Positions 1 to 12,700 of a stretch of 64,000 bases of DNA are shown here, piece after piece. The translations under genes were made by a program, and so were the position numbers. Under the pieces are notes generated by a model. It searched no databases, was not told the origin of the DNA, and saw nothing but the letters and a program-made list of their open reading frames with translations. Numbering within the stretch: position 1 is the first letter of the stretch; each line of letters starts with the position of its first letter. The DNA comes from Stercorarius parasiticus (lineage: Eukaryota; Chordata; Aves; Charadriiformes; Stercorariidae), in contig VWZL01000187.1 of NCBI GenBank assembly GCA_013396915.1, positions 594,090 to 658,089 of the forward strand, given 5' to 3'.

Positions 1-3000
1 AGGTGGGAAGATAGGAAGGAAGATTATCATCTAGATGGATTTATTAACAGCTATAATATAGAGGCTCTTAAGAGAGAGATTTGCTAAGATATACTTGTGC
101 TACAATTCTTCTAGGTATCCTAAGGGAATTGAACATGTAATAAAATCCTTTTGAATGTAGATCATTGAAACTTGTGTTCACTGATAAGTTACTAAGTTCA
201 AACCCAAATCAGTGTATTCAGTGATAATTATGCATTAATGATGTGTTCCAGGGAACTCAGGTGCTCAAGTAGTTATTCCAAGCCTCTTTCTTTTTCTTCT
301 TGAGATAGCAATATGGCTTTATTTTTAGACTATATTCTTCTTGTTAACTCAAATTTAAATGGCTCCAGTCCACCCTAGCATCAAAATAAACATTTGTATG
401 TATTTGATACGTGTAAGATCTCTTCTTGTCTTTTGAGGTGCTAACGTGTAGTTCTTTGATTTTTTTCTAGCTCTAGGGACAGGACTGTGTAAGGAATCGT
501 GGCTTTTGAGATTTACTACCAGTACCATTTAACACTGATTTAGCATTTAAAACTGAGCTTCACCATCTTGAGTTTAATATTCTATTATATGAGGGTTTTA
601 TTTGTAGTGAGAAATCAAGGAATATTTTCTTATGGATGAAACCAAGGCAGGTTTCCTCTTTTACCTTTTTCTTCCGAAGCTCTAAGAAGGGATTGGTGAA
701 GAGGGTGTGAGGAAGCATAGCAGACGTGGAAGCTCCTCTTGGTCAGGCAGACCTCCTTTTAGGAAGTTGCTAACCCACAGGGTACACTGAGGGTAGCTAA
801 ATTCCAGCACGTAAATGTGTGGAATTGTAGGATTTCTAGTCTGTAAGTGTGGGCAACTCACAGAAGTCTCTAGATCTGTGACTCCCTGAGGTCATCCATT
901 CCTTATAGCAGCTCGCTATAGAAGGAAAGATCTGAGCTAAAAGCCTTAGTAAAGAAATCATAGGATAAGATGCCCTCAGGTCATTTTAGAAAGCTTTTCT
1001 TCCTCCCCGGCTCCCACAGAAATTCATCTCTGCTACCAAGTTGAATGTTGTACTGGTTTTCAGCCAGGAGAGTTGGGAGGACTGGGGGTGACTGATCAAG
1101 GATGTTTCACAGAGATGAAGCAGTTGTACTCTGGGAGTTCTTTTAAATTGGGAATTCAGTAATAAGCTTCTATAGTGAGACTTTGCTGTCGCTCATGTGA
1201 CATGTTGGAGGACGAGATGTGTCCTGAAAGGTAGAAGCACTTGATTTCATTTTCTAATGTGTACATCCACATGTTTAATGGCAAAAGAATTTTGCCTTTG
1301 AGGCACAAAACTTGTACAGAATGTAAATGAACTTCAAACTGAAATAATTCATGGTTCTGAGGACAAATAACATAATGGTTGTTATAACCATGTTTATGAA
1401 ATGCTAAACTTTAACACACAGCAATCAGCCAAAGCTATACGGCCGTGTAAAAGACTGCACACTTAATAATTGTAAATGTTACATGAGTGCGAGTCGCTTG
1501 ATTAAATTTATTAGAAATGTGTTACGAGCATTTTAAGAAATAAAGCATTTATCACAAAATGATGATTTCTTCACTTAAGCTCATTAGGAAATCACACATC
1601 AATTCATGCATAATTACAGGGGAATTTCTGCCACTCACTACAAATCATTACCACATTAGCTAAAGTTGACTTAATTTATCTGTGATTTGGAAAAGGTGGT
1701 ATCGAAATAGGAAAATTAGCTTATACAGAGGATGAAACTATCAACATTGTCACAAAGGACTTAGCCTCCTCTTATTTGTTAGACAAAGATGTACCTTTTA
1801 ACTCTTCTATACGTAAAGCTTGTACTTTTCAATGAGCTCTAAAGCTTTTCTTTCCATGTCAGAATCCCATATTATGGATCCAGTGCCAGGTACTTAATGA
1901 ATCGTTGATAGTCAAGGCACGTATACTTGCGCCAGACATACTCATTGTTTTTAATGATCATTGCAGTTTGAGATTGAATTGAAAGGGTTTGGGGGAGGCT
2001 GGGAGATGGGGAAGGAACAAGTTTTGCAAGTGCCGGTAAGTCCCGCAGCAGCAGAGCAGAAAATGAGCATTCTGCCAACACTCGCAGCATTTATGCTGCC
2101 CTGTGTTTACATTCCCACAACGTTTACAGTGGACGTAGCCCTCCTGTGGCCTGTTGCACCTTCTTTATTTCCCAAACTCTGCATAAGTTTGAGGATGGTG
2201 TGTAATTGATAGCATGCAAGCTAAAGGTGTGACTGGTCGCCAGGTGTTTCTTTTATAGATAGTTTGCATGTTTTCTGTTCGTTAGTTCCCAAATACTCTT
2301 GTGAAGGGGTAGGTTAGGCTCAGAATAATTAGGCTGTGTGGTCATCTGTCCAGGAGGTGTGTAGAAATGCAATCTTTGAGACTCAGGCCTGTATATTTAG
2401 GGAGAAATTGCTCTGTAACTTTACAGATGAGGCATGACTGAGTTCAAGCATTTCCCTATTCTGTATTCAAGTGTTGTATCATTCTTACTATTGGAAAGTA
2501 TTTATGTGACAATTATTAACTCTAATTAGAAGAGGCTTTTGTCTTTTTTAATCTGGGGCATTTTTGTGATATGCATTACAGTTATAACTCAAGCAGTCGT
2601 GTTGGCATCTTTCAAGAAACAACGGGCTGTGCATAAAGAAGTGAAGGAAGGCAGATGAAGAAAGGTTGAGCTAAGTCAGATTCTTTCTAAATTGGCTTCG
2701 CTGTCAGAGATAATGTACCTGGAAATACACTCTTAAGTTTTGTAGTGAAGTACTGATACTTTGTTTTCGCAGCCCTCCTGAGGGGTTCTTATGTGTCCTT
2801 TGTTTGGGGTCTTTTGTATTAGCTCGGGATCTGCAAGTTGAAAGTTATGCTCCTCCTTCCACATTAGTACCTCACATTTATAGACTGAAGCATTGTTTCC
2901 TGTTTCTTTCTGAATTTATCTCCCTGGCAACATGTGAGCCACTTGTGATTCTTTTGCTGATAACTTTTTACTTAGTTTATGGTCTCAAATACAATTTTAA

Positions 3001-3989
3001 GGGCTGTTGTTTTCCAAGTAAGATGTAATGTTGAATCATGTGTGGTAAGTGTATAATTTTCAGTGGCATTAGCACGTTTTCTCGTTGTTTTTCACATCCT
3101 TTAGTAAGGTAGGATGTGAGGTTGCACGAGTTGGCTGTGCCAATGAAATAGCTTGCTACTGCCAAAAGGGGTAGTCCTGCTCCCTCCTCCTTTCTGGTTC
3201 CTGTCTGACCCTTTGTTGAGCTGACTCGACATACTAAACCGACACAGAAGTGTTTTTCTTTTCTAGAGAGTGCTTTTTCTAAAAAACAAAAAGCTTTCCT
3301 ACCAGTGTTGCAAGTTGAAAACTCTTTGACAAGTCCACCCATTTCAGTGCCTTTGAATTAACGGATTGGTTCAGGTGTCTTAAGAAACCTCACATATATA
3401 GTCACAACGTCTCTTGAATGTGTTTTAATGATCTTTTTTTCTTTTACTATTGTTCCTCATTCTATTATGATAAAGAATAATTTCATGTAAGAATGATGAT
3501 TGCCATTGAAATGGATGAATATGTTATAAAAATAAAGTAAATTTGACAAGAAATCTGCACTTCCACTTTTGAGAACTGTAAGGTATCCACCTACATCCTA
3601 AATTTATAAGCAAATAATTGTATCACAGTATCTTGTCAATAGACACATTGTCTATCCATTTAAAAACAAAGATTAGAGAAGGGCTTCTTAATTCGTGCAG
3701 CTTTTAGGCTTTTAGAGAATTTTCTTTCTTTAATCTTGGAATAGTCATTTGTAACCAAATCAGTGATTTGATATACTGAACGAATTAAGTTCTTAATTTC
3801 ATTGCATGTAAAACTGATGCTATACGCAGATTTCACGTTTTCAGCTTTCATTGCTACTGGAATTTCAAGTTGGTTTTGATTAATCTTGAAGTGCGCATTG
3901 CATCCTAGGTAGGAGGCAGCATGTTTGACAAAGAACACCAACTTTGGCAATGGATGAAGACATTGTAATGATAAAAAAGAAGGGGGGGG

Positions 3990-3990
3990 N
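3990..3990. other. Ambiguous base in the assembly
   Basis: A single n follows a run of eight G (3982-3989), so homopolymer length was probably unresolved. Confidence 0.95.
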
Positions 3991-5757
3991 GTACATTGTA
4001 TCAAAATGAATGGGCTTTGCATAATTGATTTCAACATACTAGTAGCCTGAGGTCTAAACTGCTCTAACCCAGAATTTATTAGCCATGCTACAAAGACAGG
4101 AGAAAACTGTGCAATCTGCTACAGGGGAGGCAGAGAATAGCATTGCTATTAGAGTAAAAGCTTCAAAAGTAGGACAGAGCTACTAAGAGAAACCCCTTTT
4201 GTATATTTATTGGGGTTATTCTGTTCATCTCATTCAAATATCATAAAAAGCTATTTTAAAGTCTTTGTGCAATATCAAATACTGAGAATTAAAATCTTAC
4301 TACTCAGTAGGTTTTATTACCTATTTCAAATGGCATCCCTGCGCAAGCGTAATAGCTGTGTTGTGAGATCTTTTGTAACTGGGATGCATCTTGAATAATC
4401 TCAGCAAAAATACAGATGCAAAAATAAGTAAGATGCTCTTATGGGATCCACTTTACTTGCTTTTTGTTGCACATTCACACGCTTACAGATACTAGTTTTA
4501 TTTAATAATGTTCTCCTTTGCTGTGAATCAACAAGTGTGTTTCCTGGAGCTTCCTAAAGAAGAGGATTGTGTGCATCACAGAAGCACATATAACTATATT
4601 ACAGAATGTGAAAACACTAATAGTTGGAAGTAAAGTTATTGTGTTGAACAAATGAGAATATGTAATTTTAATGTCCTGTGTCCTTGAAGCATTGTAAAAG
4701 TATGTTACTTCATGTTGTCTGTTTTGCTTTGGCTTTTCTGGAGAGGTACGCGTGAATGTAGGGAGAGACTGGATTCATGCAACAGACTCCTGAGAGTAGA
4801 GTGATATATTTGATAGAGGAAAAAAAGATTATTTTTTTTTACTAGAATCAAAGATGGGTAGTTGCAGATGAAGGACTGGGAAACAAGATTTGAATGAACT
4901 GATGTGTTCAGTGTCAGGATTCCCAGGCTATTAGACTCTTCTTTAGAAGACCATGACAAAGCTCTTCATTAGTGTTTGTTACGCTTCATCCAGCAATGTG
5001 AAATATCGAGAGTGGCTCCTTTAAACATGAGTATTCTGCATAGATCAGCATCAAGCACCTTAATTATGCCCTTGCTCATATAAGGAGCAAAATGGTATTA
5101 AGAAGAATATTGTACATTTACCAGTAGTGGTAGTGTTTATTCTGAGTGGATCCGGTGCTGTGATTGACTGAATGAGGTTCAGTACTCTATAATTAGCAGA
5201 CTTTATAACCTATTTTTAAAAAGTTTGACTCAGGAAAGTTTGAATAAATAGAATTCCATGTTACTGGAAATGTTTTATTCATTTATTTTTTATTTGCACT
5301 ACTTTCACAGAATCTTCATAACCTTGACAGAACTGTAGAGGTTGCTGAAATATCCTATATTGTTGAAACAGAGACTACCTCAGAAAGACAATGATGTGAC
5401 ACTTGGTCATTTTTGTTCAGTCTTAGGCTACTTAAGCTTGCGACATCCCTCACAACAGAGAGTTACGAATAGGTTCAGGTAACCCATTCTAGTGGATGTA
5501 TTGATCTATAGGACCCATTTTTAAGTATCTTTTCTGTTCTGGTAAAGCCATCAGTTTGTTTCAGAGGTTCAATCATGATTTTTGAGATTTATGCTAACAT
5601 TGTTGCAGGGGAAAAATATAGACCAGGTTGTAACATCTTTAAAAATATTCCGATATTGTTCTTGAGAATGTCTGGCAGAGCCCGTCAGGAAAAAGTTGCG
5701 TGGCAGCACAGCTTTGCCTTGCACAGCAAGTTTGATTGATTGTCAGAGGAATAACTG

Positions 5758-5783
5758 TTAATAATAATAATGATAATAATAGT
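5758..5783. repeat. Imperfect TAA trinucleotide microsatellite
   Basis: The plus strand reads TTAATAATAATAATGATAATAATAG, with one G interruption. Confidence 0.8.
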
Positions 5784-6619
5784 AGTCTTGGATGACTGGT
5801 TGGGAGCAGCAGCAGGCCTGCCAATTTTTTTTTTTCTTGTTTGCAAAGAAATCTAAGAGAGATTTAATACTTTTTTACATTAAAATAAACATTAGTGGAA
5901 ATTTTGGGTTAGTGTAACATGCCTTTTCCATCAAAGAAGCCTTGTCAAATGTTGGTCAAAAACCTCACAATTCCAATAATTCTTGATGTGGAATTACTGC
6001 TCTACGGAGCCCTGGATGATAAAGGTTAGTATGTGAAATACACAGGTAATTTCTTAAATTGTTTTCACATGTTTTCTCTGAAGTTTGTCCCTCAGAAGAG
6101 GAGACAGGCAAAAAAATCAGGTTCAGTTTTGAAATGCAGAAGCCAGTTGTGCACTGTTTTGAGCACCATCAGATCATACGAACGTCAGTGGGGAGCTAAG
6201 AATCCTCAAAATGAGTGGTCACAGGAATATCAAACAAGGAGGAAACATACCTTTGTTCAGTTCCTTTCTGTTTCAAGTGGCTTGCAACATTTGCACACAC
6301 ACAAACATCTTCACTAGCTTCATCTTGGTGAAACGGACTTCTGAATAACCCTTTTCAAATATTTTGAAGAAACATGGGAGGAGAAATACAGAGAATCTTT
6401 GATATGAATCACAGTCTGTGCCTTGCAAGGCTGGTCATCAAATCTGTTTAAAGACCTAGTAGGCTGTCTGTGCTCCCCCGGCACAGCAAAATAGTGCTGA
6501 CATAAAACAATGGCTAAATTTTCAAGGGTGATGTTTACAGCAGCTGCAATGGCAAGAATGTGGAGAAAGAAATTAAAAAGCTGAGTGTGTATGTGCTAAT
6601 TATGAATGAAGATAGTGTG

Positions 6620-6751
6620 ATCATAGAATCATAGAACGGTTTAGGTTGGAAGCAGCCTTAAAGATCATCTTGTTCCAACCCCCCACCCTGTGACCAGGTT
6701 GCTCAAAGCCCCATTCAACCTGGCCTTGAACACTTCTAGGTATGGGGCATA
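6620..6751 (-). mobile_element. CR1 LINE 3'-end fragment
   Basis: The plus strand begins ATCATAGAATCATAGAACGG and continues through TTAGGTTGGAAGCAGCC, GTTCCAACCCCC and GTTGCTCAAAGCCCCATTC, the reverse complement of an avian CR1 3' end with its tandem ATTCTATG tail. It has a small internal deletion relative to the usual CR1 and is 5'-truncated. Confidence 0.92.
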
Positions 6752-9700
6752 ATCTGGTGCTTTCTGTTGTAAAGACCTCATTTTAAATTGTATACAACTT
6801 TTCAAATTCCAGGCATTTGGGGTGAACTTCTTCAAGTTCAAGCACCTGCCTCAGGCTGCTTTGTGGGAGGGTTTAAAGTTTGTCCATTTCTGAGAATGAG
6901 TTTAAGGAGTAAAGATGTTTTGCCTATCTCGAAATAAATGCATACCTGTTTTGCTTTTGAAGCTCTAGTCTGTTTTCAAGCAGAGACTTGAAATTTATCA
7001 GGGCATCCATCCAAGTCTACATTTAGGTATGTTAAGTTCTCCATTTTTGGTCAATTTGTGAGCCTCTGAAAATCTAAACTAGCTTGCACAGCAGGCAGAC
7101 TTGTCAGAACCTAATGGCTGAGTTCAAGATTCACAAAGGTGTTCAGTCTTCTGATAAACTGCAGATTTGGGGGGTGGGAAAGTAGACATTTAGGTAGGAG
7201 CTGTAAGTCGAAATACATTTGTGTATATTGCTCTAGGGCTCTGCAGATTCTGTCTCCACACAGCATGGCCTGTCCCTTTGGGTATTTTTGATGCCTACTC
7301 AACTGAATACGCTTTATCCTGGGGCTTTGGGGTCCGAGTGAGTTGCGCTCTGTGTTTAATCTTTTCCTGTTTCAGCAGCGTGCAGTGCCAGGACTGATTT
7401 TCCCCTTGTCTTCTCAGTGTTCTTGCCGTTGCAGCCTGAAGGAAAGCTGGCACGACTGCATTGCCGTGTGGGGGAGGTTGGGTGCAGTAACCCCAGGAGG
7501 GGCCTTGGGAACTGGGGAGAGCAAGGAGGGAGGGGCAGGAGCTGGAAAGGGGAGGGGGTGTCAGTGGAAGAGAAGGTAGGAGAGGGTCTTTGGAGGAGTA
7601 GAGGCAGAGGAGATGGGACTGGTGCATGGGAGAAGAGATAGCAGGTGGGGTGAGGGCAAGCAGAGCTGAGATTGAACAGGGCCAAGGGGATGGGAGGGCA
7701 GGAGGAAGCAAGATGGTTGCAATAGGAAAAAAAGGAGCAGGAGCTGAGGCGGCTGCGTGTCAATGGAAATAGAGGGGAAGAACTGAAATTGTGGCCTGGG
7801 GTACCAGTTTTTTTCTCAGCAAGTAGAAATTCGAGAATGAAAGAAAACCAGCATTAAGCTTGCTTGGTGACATCTCTCATGTGCATGTTAAATATTTGGT
7901 TTAATGGTATATTTTTAAATACGTGTTTCTGTTAGAGTGCAGGATCTTTGGGGCTCTGATCCTTCTTGATTGTGATTGCTAAAATATTATGTATGTTTTT
8001 GGCAAGCTAATGTTTTTATTCTGTGAGAATAAATATGCAATCATTACTGTTTCCTAGTTGCATTAAAGTATTACATGTTAGCAGTTTTACTGAATCTCTC
8101 TTCTGTTCATTATTTTTGGTATTTAGGTGTGAGGCTTTGTGTAGACCTGTAAGAGTGGGCTTTCATAGGTGTTTTTGCTTCTGCTAAACATGATAGCTGT
8201 AATGAAAGCTCTTTTTTCTATGAAACCGTCTTTGTTTTTTCCTACTCTACCCTAGTTGCAGGGAAAATTAGATTAACAAAAACATACGTATGTACCCTGA
8301 TTAAATCTTTATTTCTATTCCATGATCAGCAGCAAACTGGTGCATTAGTAATAAAGCACACCCCTGCCATGGGGCAGAGCTGAACTGAGAGGCAGGCTCA
8401 TCCTCCCACACCAGTGCCAGCATTGCTAATTAGATAGCTGCTGCGGAGAGTTGTTTGGGGAGGGGGAGCTTGCGTGAGTGGGAGGGGAAAAATCTTCTTG
8501 TTTGCTGAATACAAGAGTAGATTGGGTTCCCCTACCAGCTGCTGCTCCAGAGTTTTATATTATTTGTTCTCTTATCATTATTTCCCTCTTATCCACAGCT
8601 AACTCCCAGTAAAGCAAGAGAGAACAGATATTCTGCCCTGAGAGTGGTCTGACAAGGAATAGCGTAAAAGCTGTGCAACTGGCATTCCCCTTCTCCTCTC
8701 CCCAGCCTTCCTGTGCTCACTCGTGATTTAACATTATTTCCTTAGGCAGCAAGTGGTCTGGGAGCTGAATACAGAGTTTACATCCAAACAGGGGGAAGAT
8801 ACATGGCAGCTGGTGCAAACATAGCTTGCAGTATCTATCCCCACTCAGTCAACTCTCCTTCATTTTCTGACTAGTTTCTTATTGACTGTCTCATTTCAGA
8901 AGGCAAAGAACCAGCCTTCTTAAGGAATACCTGTGGCCTTCTGTTGTCTTTGGCATGATACAAATGGAATTCTTTGCCCAGAAAATAAAATTACTTACAA
9001 CTGACATACACTCATTTTGCTAAGAATGTTGGAAGTGATGTTTCCCTCAATGTTGGATGACTTTGTTCTTCAGACCTGTTAAGAATTAAAGAGAAAGATT
9101 CCTCATCATGGCTTCTCTCAGCATAACAATGAGTTTGGCTCTGCCGTAGATCATTTTCAACTAGAAACTGTTGGTCTATTTGTGTACTCATATACAGTAA
9201 CGGCATATAAAAATTAATGATTTTAGTATGCTTACCTTTTGAGCTGTCTTGCTTTCAGGTATTCATACACAAGGCTGGCTTAAGGTATCTCAGAAGTGAA
9301 GGCAAAGTTGTGATTCTCTGCTCTGAGGATGGAGGCCAGGATGGGAAAGCCATTGCTGCTGTAGAGAGAGAAGCACTGATGTGAGCCACCCTTCCTTCCC
9401 TCTCCAGGTAACTGCTGCCTTACATACTCCAGCCCCTTCCTTGCTCAGTAGTGCAGGAGCAGTTGCCAGCATAGCTATCCTTGCAGAGGTGAGGTGAAGT
9501 AGGAGTTAGAGCTATATTGCTCCTCCAAACATGATGGTACCCTGTGGAACAGCTTGCTTTTCCCGTGGGTAGAGACAGCCCTCCATAAGCAAACTGTTAC
9601 ACTGCAGTTATTAGGAAAAAAGGAATTTGTTGTAAAGCAATAGCAAATAAGAATAATTGACCTGTAATTTTTAGAGCAGTGGTTTGGCTTAGTTTTGCCT

Positions 9701-12700
9701 AAAGTCTCTAAAGAATCAAGCTAATGGAGTCTTTTAAAGTCCTTGAAGTAATGGTTCAAAACAGCTAGTAATTGGTGAGTGGCAGGCAGAATTTCTCTTT
9801 TCTACCCAAGTCTCTCTACTAAATGTTTGTTTCTGCCTGTTGTTGTCTGTATGCTGTTTCATCCAGTAGTAGTTGTGGGCTGACTAAACAAGACATGCAT
9901 CGTAGTCTGCTAGCGAGGGTGGTTTCCTTAGAAGCTGTGGAAGTCTCCACATAGCTAAATTAATACCTAAGCTTTGGCTTCCAAATCTGTATGCAATATC
10001 ATGATTTTTCTAGGGTTCTTGAGCAGCCGTTGGTCCTTAACAGTTTTGATACTCAGCCCAGCCGTATGCACGTCTAAGTAGGACCATATTGACCTGTTGT
10101 GGTTAATGATGTTACTGTTGTTTTCAGAGTGTACCTTACCTGCATATGTTCTTAGGTATGCATGTGTTGAGTTTAGGAACTGGAAAAGAAAGTGATTCTA
10201 TAGCTGCCTCTGGGTTGTACTCTTTGAGCATGGAAGTAGAAGAAGAGCATGCAGTCCTGCTTACTTTGCATTTGGTTTTGCTAATTTAAAGGAGGAAAAT
10301 CTCTGAAGAAGCTGAAGTGAGGGAGGATGAGCGATTTTCTGAACTTCTGCATATTCAGTTACTGGTTGGTAATTCTTCTGAGAATTTTTTGGATATATAG
10401 CTACTTGTGGATCTTTAACTCCAGATGCTAATTGAGGAGAGTACTAATTAAACAATGACTATCCTTCCAAACTGCCCCTCTAGAGAGATTTCAAATCCAA
10501 AGCTGCACAAAGAAAGCACCAAGATGTTAATTTCTCTAACAAAAATGTTGCACAAAGCTGCCCTAAAACTCCAGTCCCAACCTCGCTACAAAATGTGGTT
10601 TATTTGAAAAAAAATTTTGGAAATGATACTGAGGATTACATAGTAGTCTGTTCCTGATGCTACAGAATAATCTGTGTAACTTCATAGAGGCTTGCCTTTC
10701 CCAGACAGTGATTTAACATCTTGAAATCAAGTTTCTATAATCTAGTGTCCCCATATAATGGATGTAGTTTTGGGAAGAGCACTGATGAAAGCTGTTCATT
10801 GATTTAAATGAAAATTCTAAACCACCTTCAGCAAAAGTGTAGGTATAGGATGTAAAACAACCTGGTCCCTGTGGAACACAGCAAAATGCGAGTCAGCCAT
10901 TAAACCTTTTAGTTCATCTATTCCCTCTGCAGATTTTACAGCTATTAAAAAGACCATCTTTAGGGCTAAGTGCTAAGGAGACTCTTACCCAAACACTATC
11001 TAATCCTGCATCTTGAATGGGGAGATTATAGGAAGGATGGAGACCATTTATAAACCTTCGGGGAACAGGTGCATGGTCAGTACTCCCCCACTCACATCCC
11101 CCAAGAAATTCTACAAAAATCTTTCTGTAACTAGAAAAAACATGAAAGAAGTACCATGCTAAAATAGTAAATTTTCAGATAGCACTGGCTACCTTGTTTA
11201 AAGCAATTAGTTTTTAAGAACAGATACTAAAGGATTATGTAGTTAGCTGCAATCAGCTAGTGGCTGACTGAACAAAAATATCTTCTGCTGTGATAGTTAA
11301 CTAACTCTGAACTGTCTGTTGCTAAATACTAATATTTTGGAAGGACTTCCTGAATTGGGCAGCCACGTTTCTGTAGTTGGTCTGCATTCAGCAGGAGTTG
11401 CTGCTGGCCAGGAGTGAGGATTCTAGAGTGCAGCAGAGAACTGCCTGGGGCAGTCATGGGAAATAGTGAGAAGCTGCTGTTGTCAGAAGCTGCAGCGGTG
11501 GTTTGAGAATATCCTAATACCCAACTGGAGCCTATAGAAATCACCGTCATTTGATTTTTCTGAGGACATACAGAAGAAGATGAAACAGGTAGAAGCATAT
11601 GTGAATTAATTTCCCTCACTCAGCAGGGATCCATATTTCTGATGACCAGTTTTCTTCACCACACCTGGATAAAAGTGGGTGTCGAGGGGAACAGCTGTAT
11701 CATCTCCTTCCCTAACAAGATCAGTAGGCCAGTGTGGTTCAACTGAGAGACCATGGGATGCTTTTGCCCCATTGACTGCTTTATTTTCCCTGGAAATGCA
11801 ATTGAGGGGGTGGCATGCTCCCTCCTTTTCTTGTTCAGTCTAACAAGGGAGTGTTGGGGGATGGCACTGGGAAGGCATGAGGAGAACGATGAGGAAAGGG
11901 CTGTTGCTGGAAAGGGAAGTTTCAGCACCTACTTCCCTTAGCAGCAGCAGCACTCTGAATCTCTGGGGTGGCAACAGCAATCCCGCCATTTCTTAGAGTG
12001 CTGAGACAGGAAAAAACTTCCTCACAGGTGACAGTGACCATGACTGATCAGTCAGAAGTATTTCAGACATATTCACAGTGAGTGCACCTGTGTTGTATCT
12101 GGTGGGATGGTCTTGTGAGCATTGTGTATTTCTGGGTTTCACATCTGACATCCACTTTGTCCCTGAGAAGCAGCAGAAGTTTTCGCCTAGTACAGGCAAC
12201 CTACAAATCCCATCTAGCCTTACAACAGGAATGTCAGAGACTTCTTAAGAGAACCCTGAAGACTGTGAGTACCTGCTTGATAGAATGTATAGGATAAGTG
12301 GAGCTGTGCAGAGTGACTGCACCATTTGCACAGCATGTGAGTGCACCTATGGAGTGTTCAAAGGACAGAATGCGCCTGGCAATGTTGGGGATACCAGGAA
12401 GCGCTGCCCCTGATTTACGCCCCCCTCCCCCAACACTCCCACTGCCAAATAATACAGCCAGGCAACTGTGTTGGCTGTTAGGAAGCCCTCCAGGCTTTTC
12501 TACAAACCCTTCCTCCTTATCTGAATCAGCTGAATAAAAAGTTATTTTTGTACCTGTGTGCAAACATTGGCTGCTGCTAAAATGATCATAAAGGTGCTGA
12601 GGAGACAGTCTCAACACCATCAGTATGTTGGGAAAGGACAGGATATACTTGTTTGTCAAACATCTTTTTGTCATTTTAGCAATGTGCGATATTAATAAGG

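Larger units (their letters stand above)
1..6619. other. Intergenic DNA downstream of FBXW7, far left
   Basis: AT-rich with no credible gene. Open frames here are short, with no homology I recognise and no flanking splice sites. It contains one ambiguous base (3990), a TAA/ATA microsatellite (about 5758-5783) and a homeodomain/POU-motif-rich block (1380-1700) described in the findings. Confidence 0.7.

Noticed and set aside
2977..3342. 121-codon minus-strand frame
   Set aside because: No family motifs, no splice context, and a length expected by chance in a 64-kb AT-rich window.
7295..7763. Overlapping open frames on both strands (up to 138 codons)
   Set aside because: They arise from a purine-rich tract that depletes stop codons on several frames. 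Predicted proteins are low-complexity Ser/Pro/Leu or Gly/Arg with no domain.
12234..12674. 146-codon minus-strand frame
   Set aside because: No recognisable domain and overlapped by plus-strand frames of similar quality. Treated as random.
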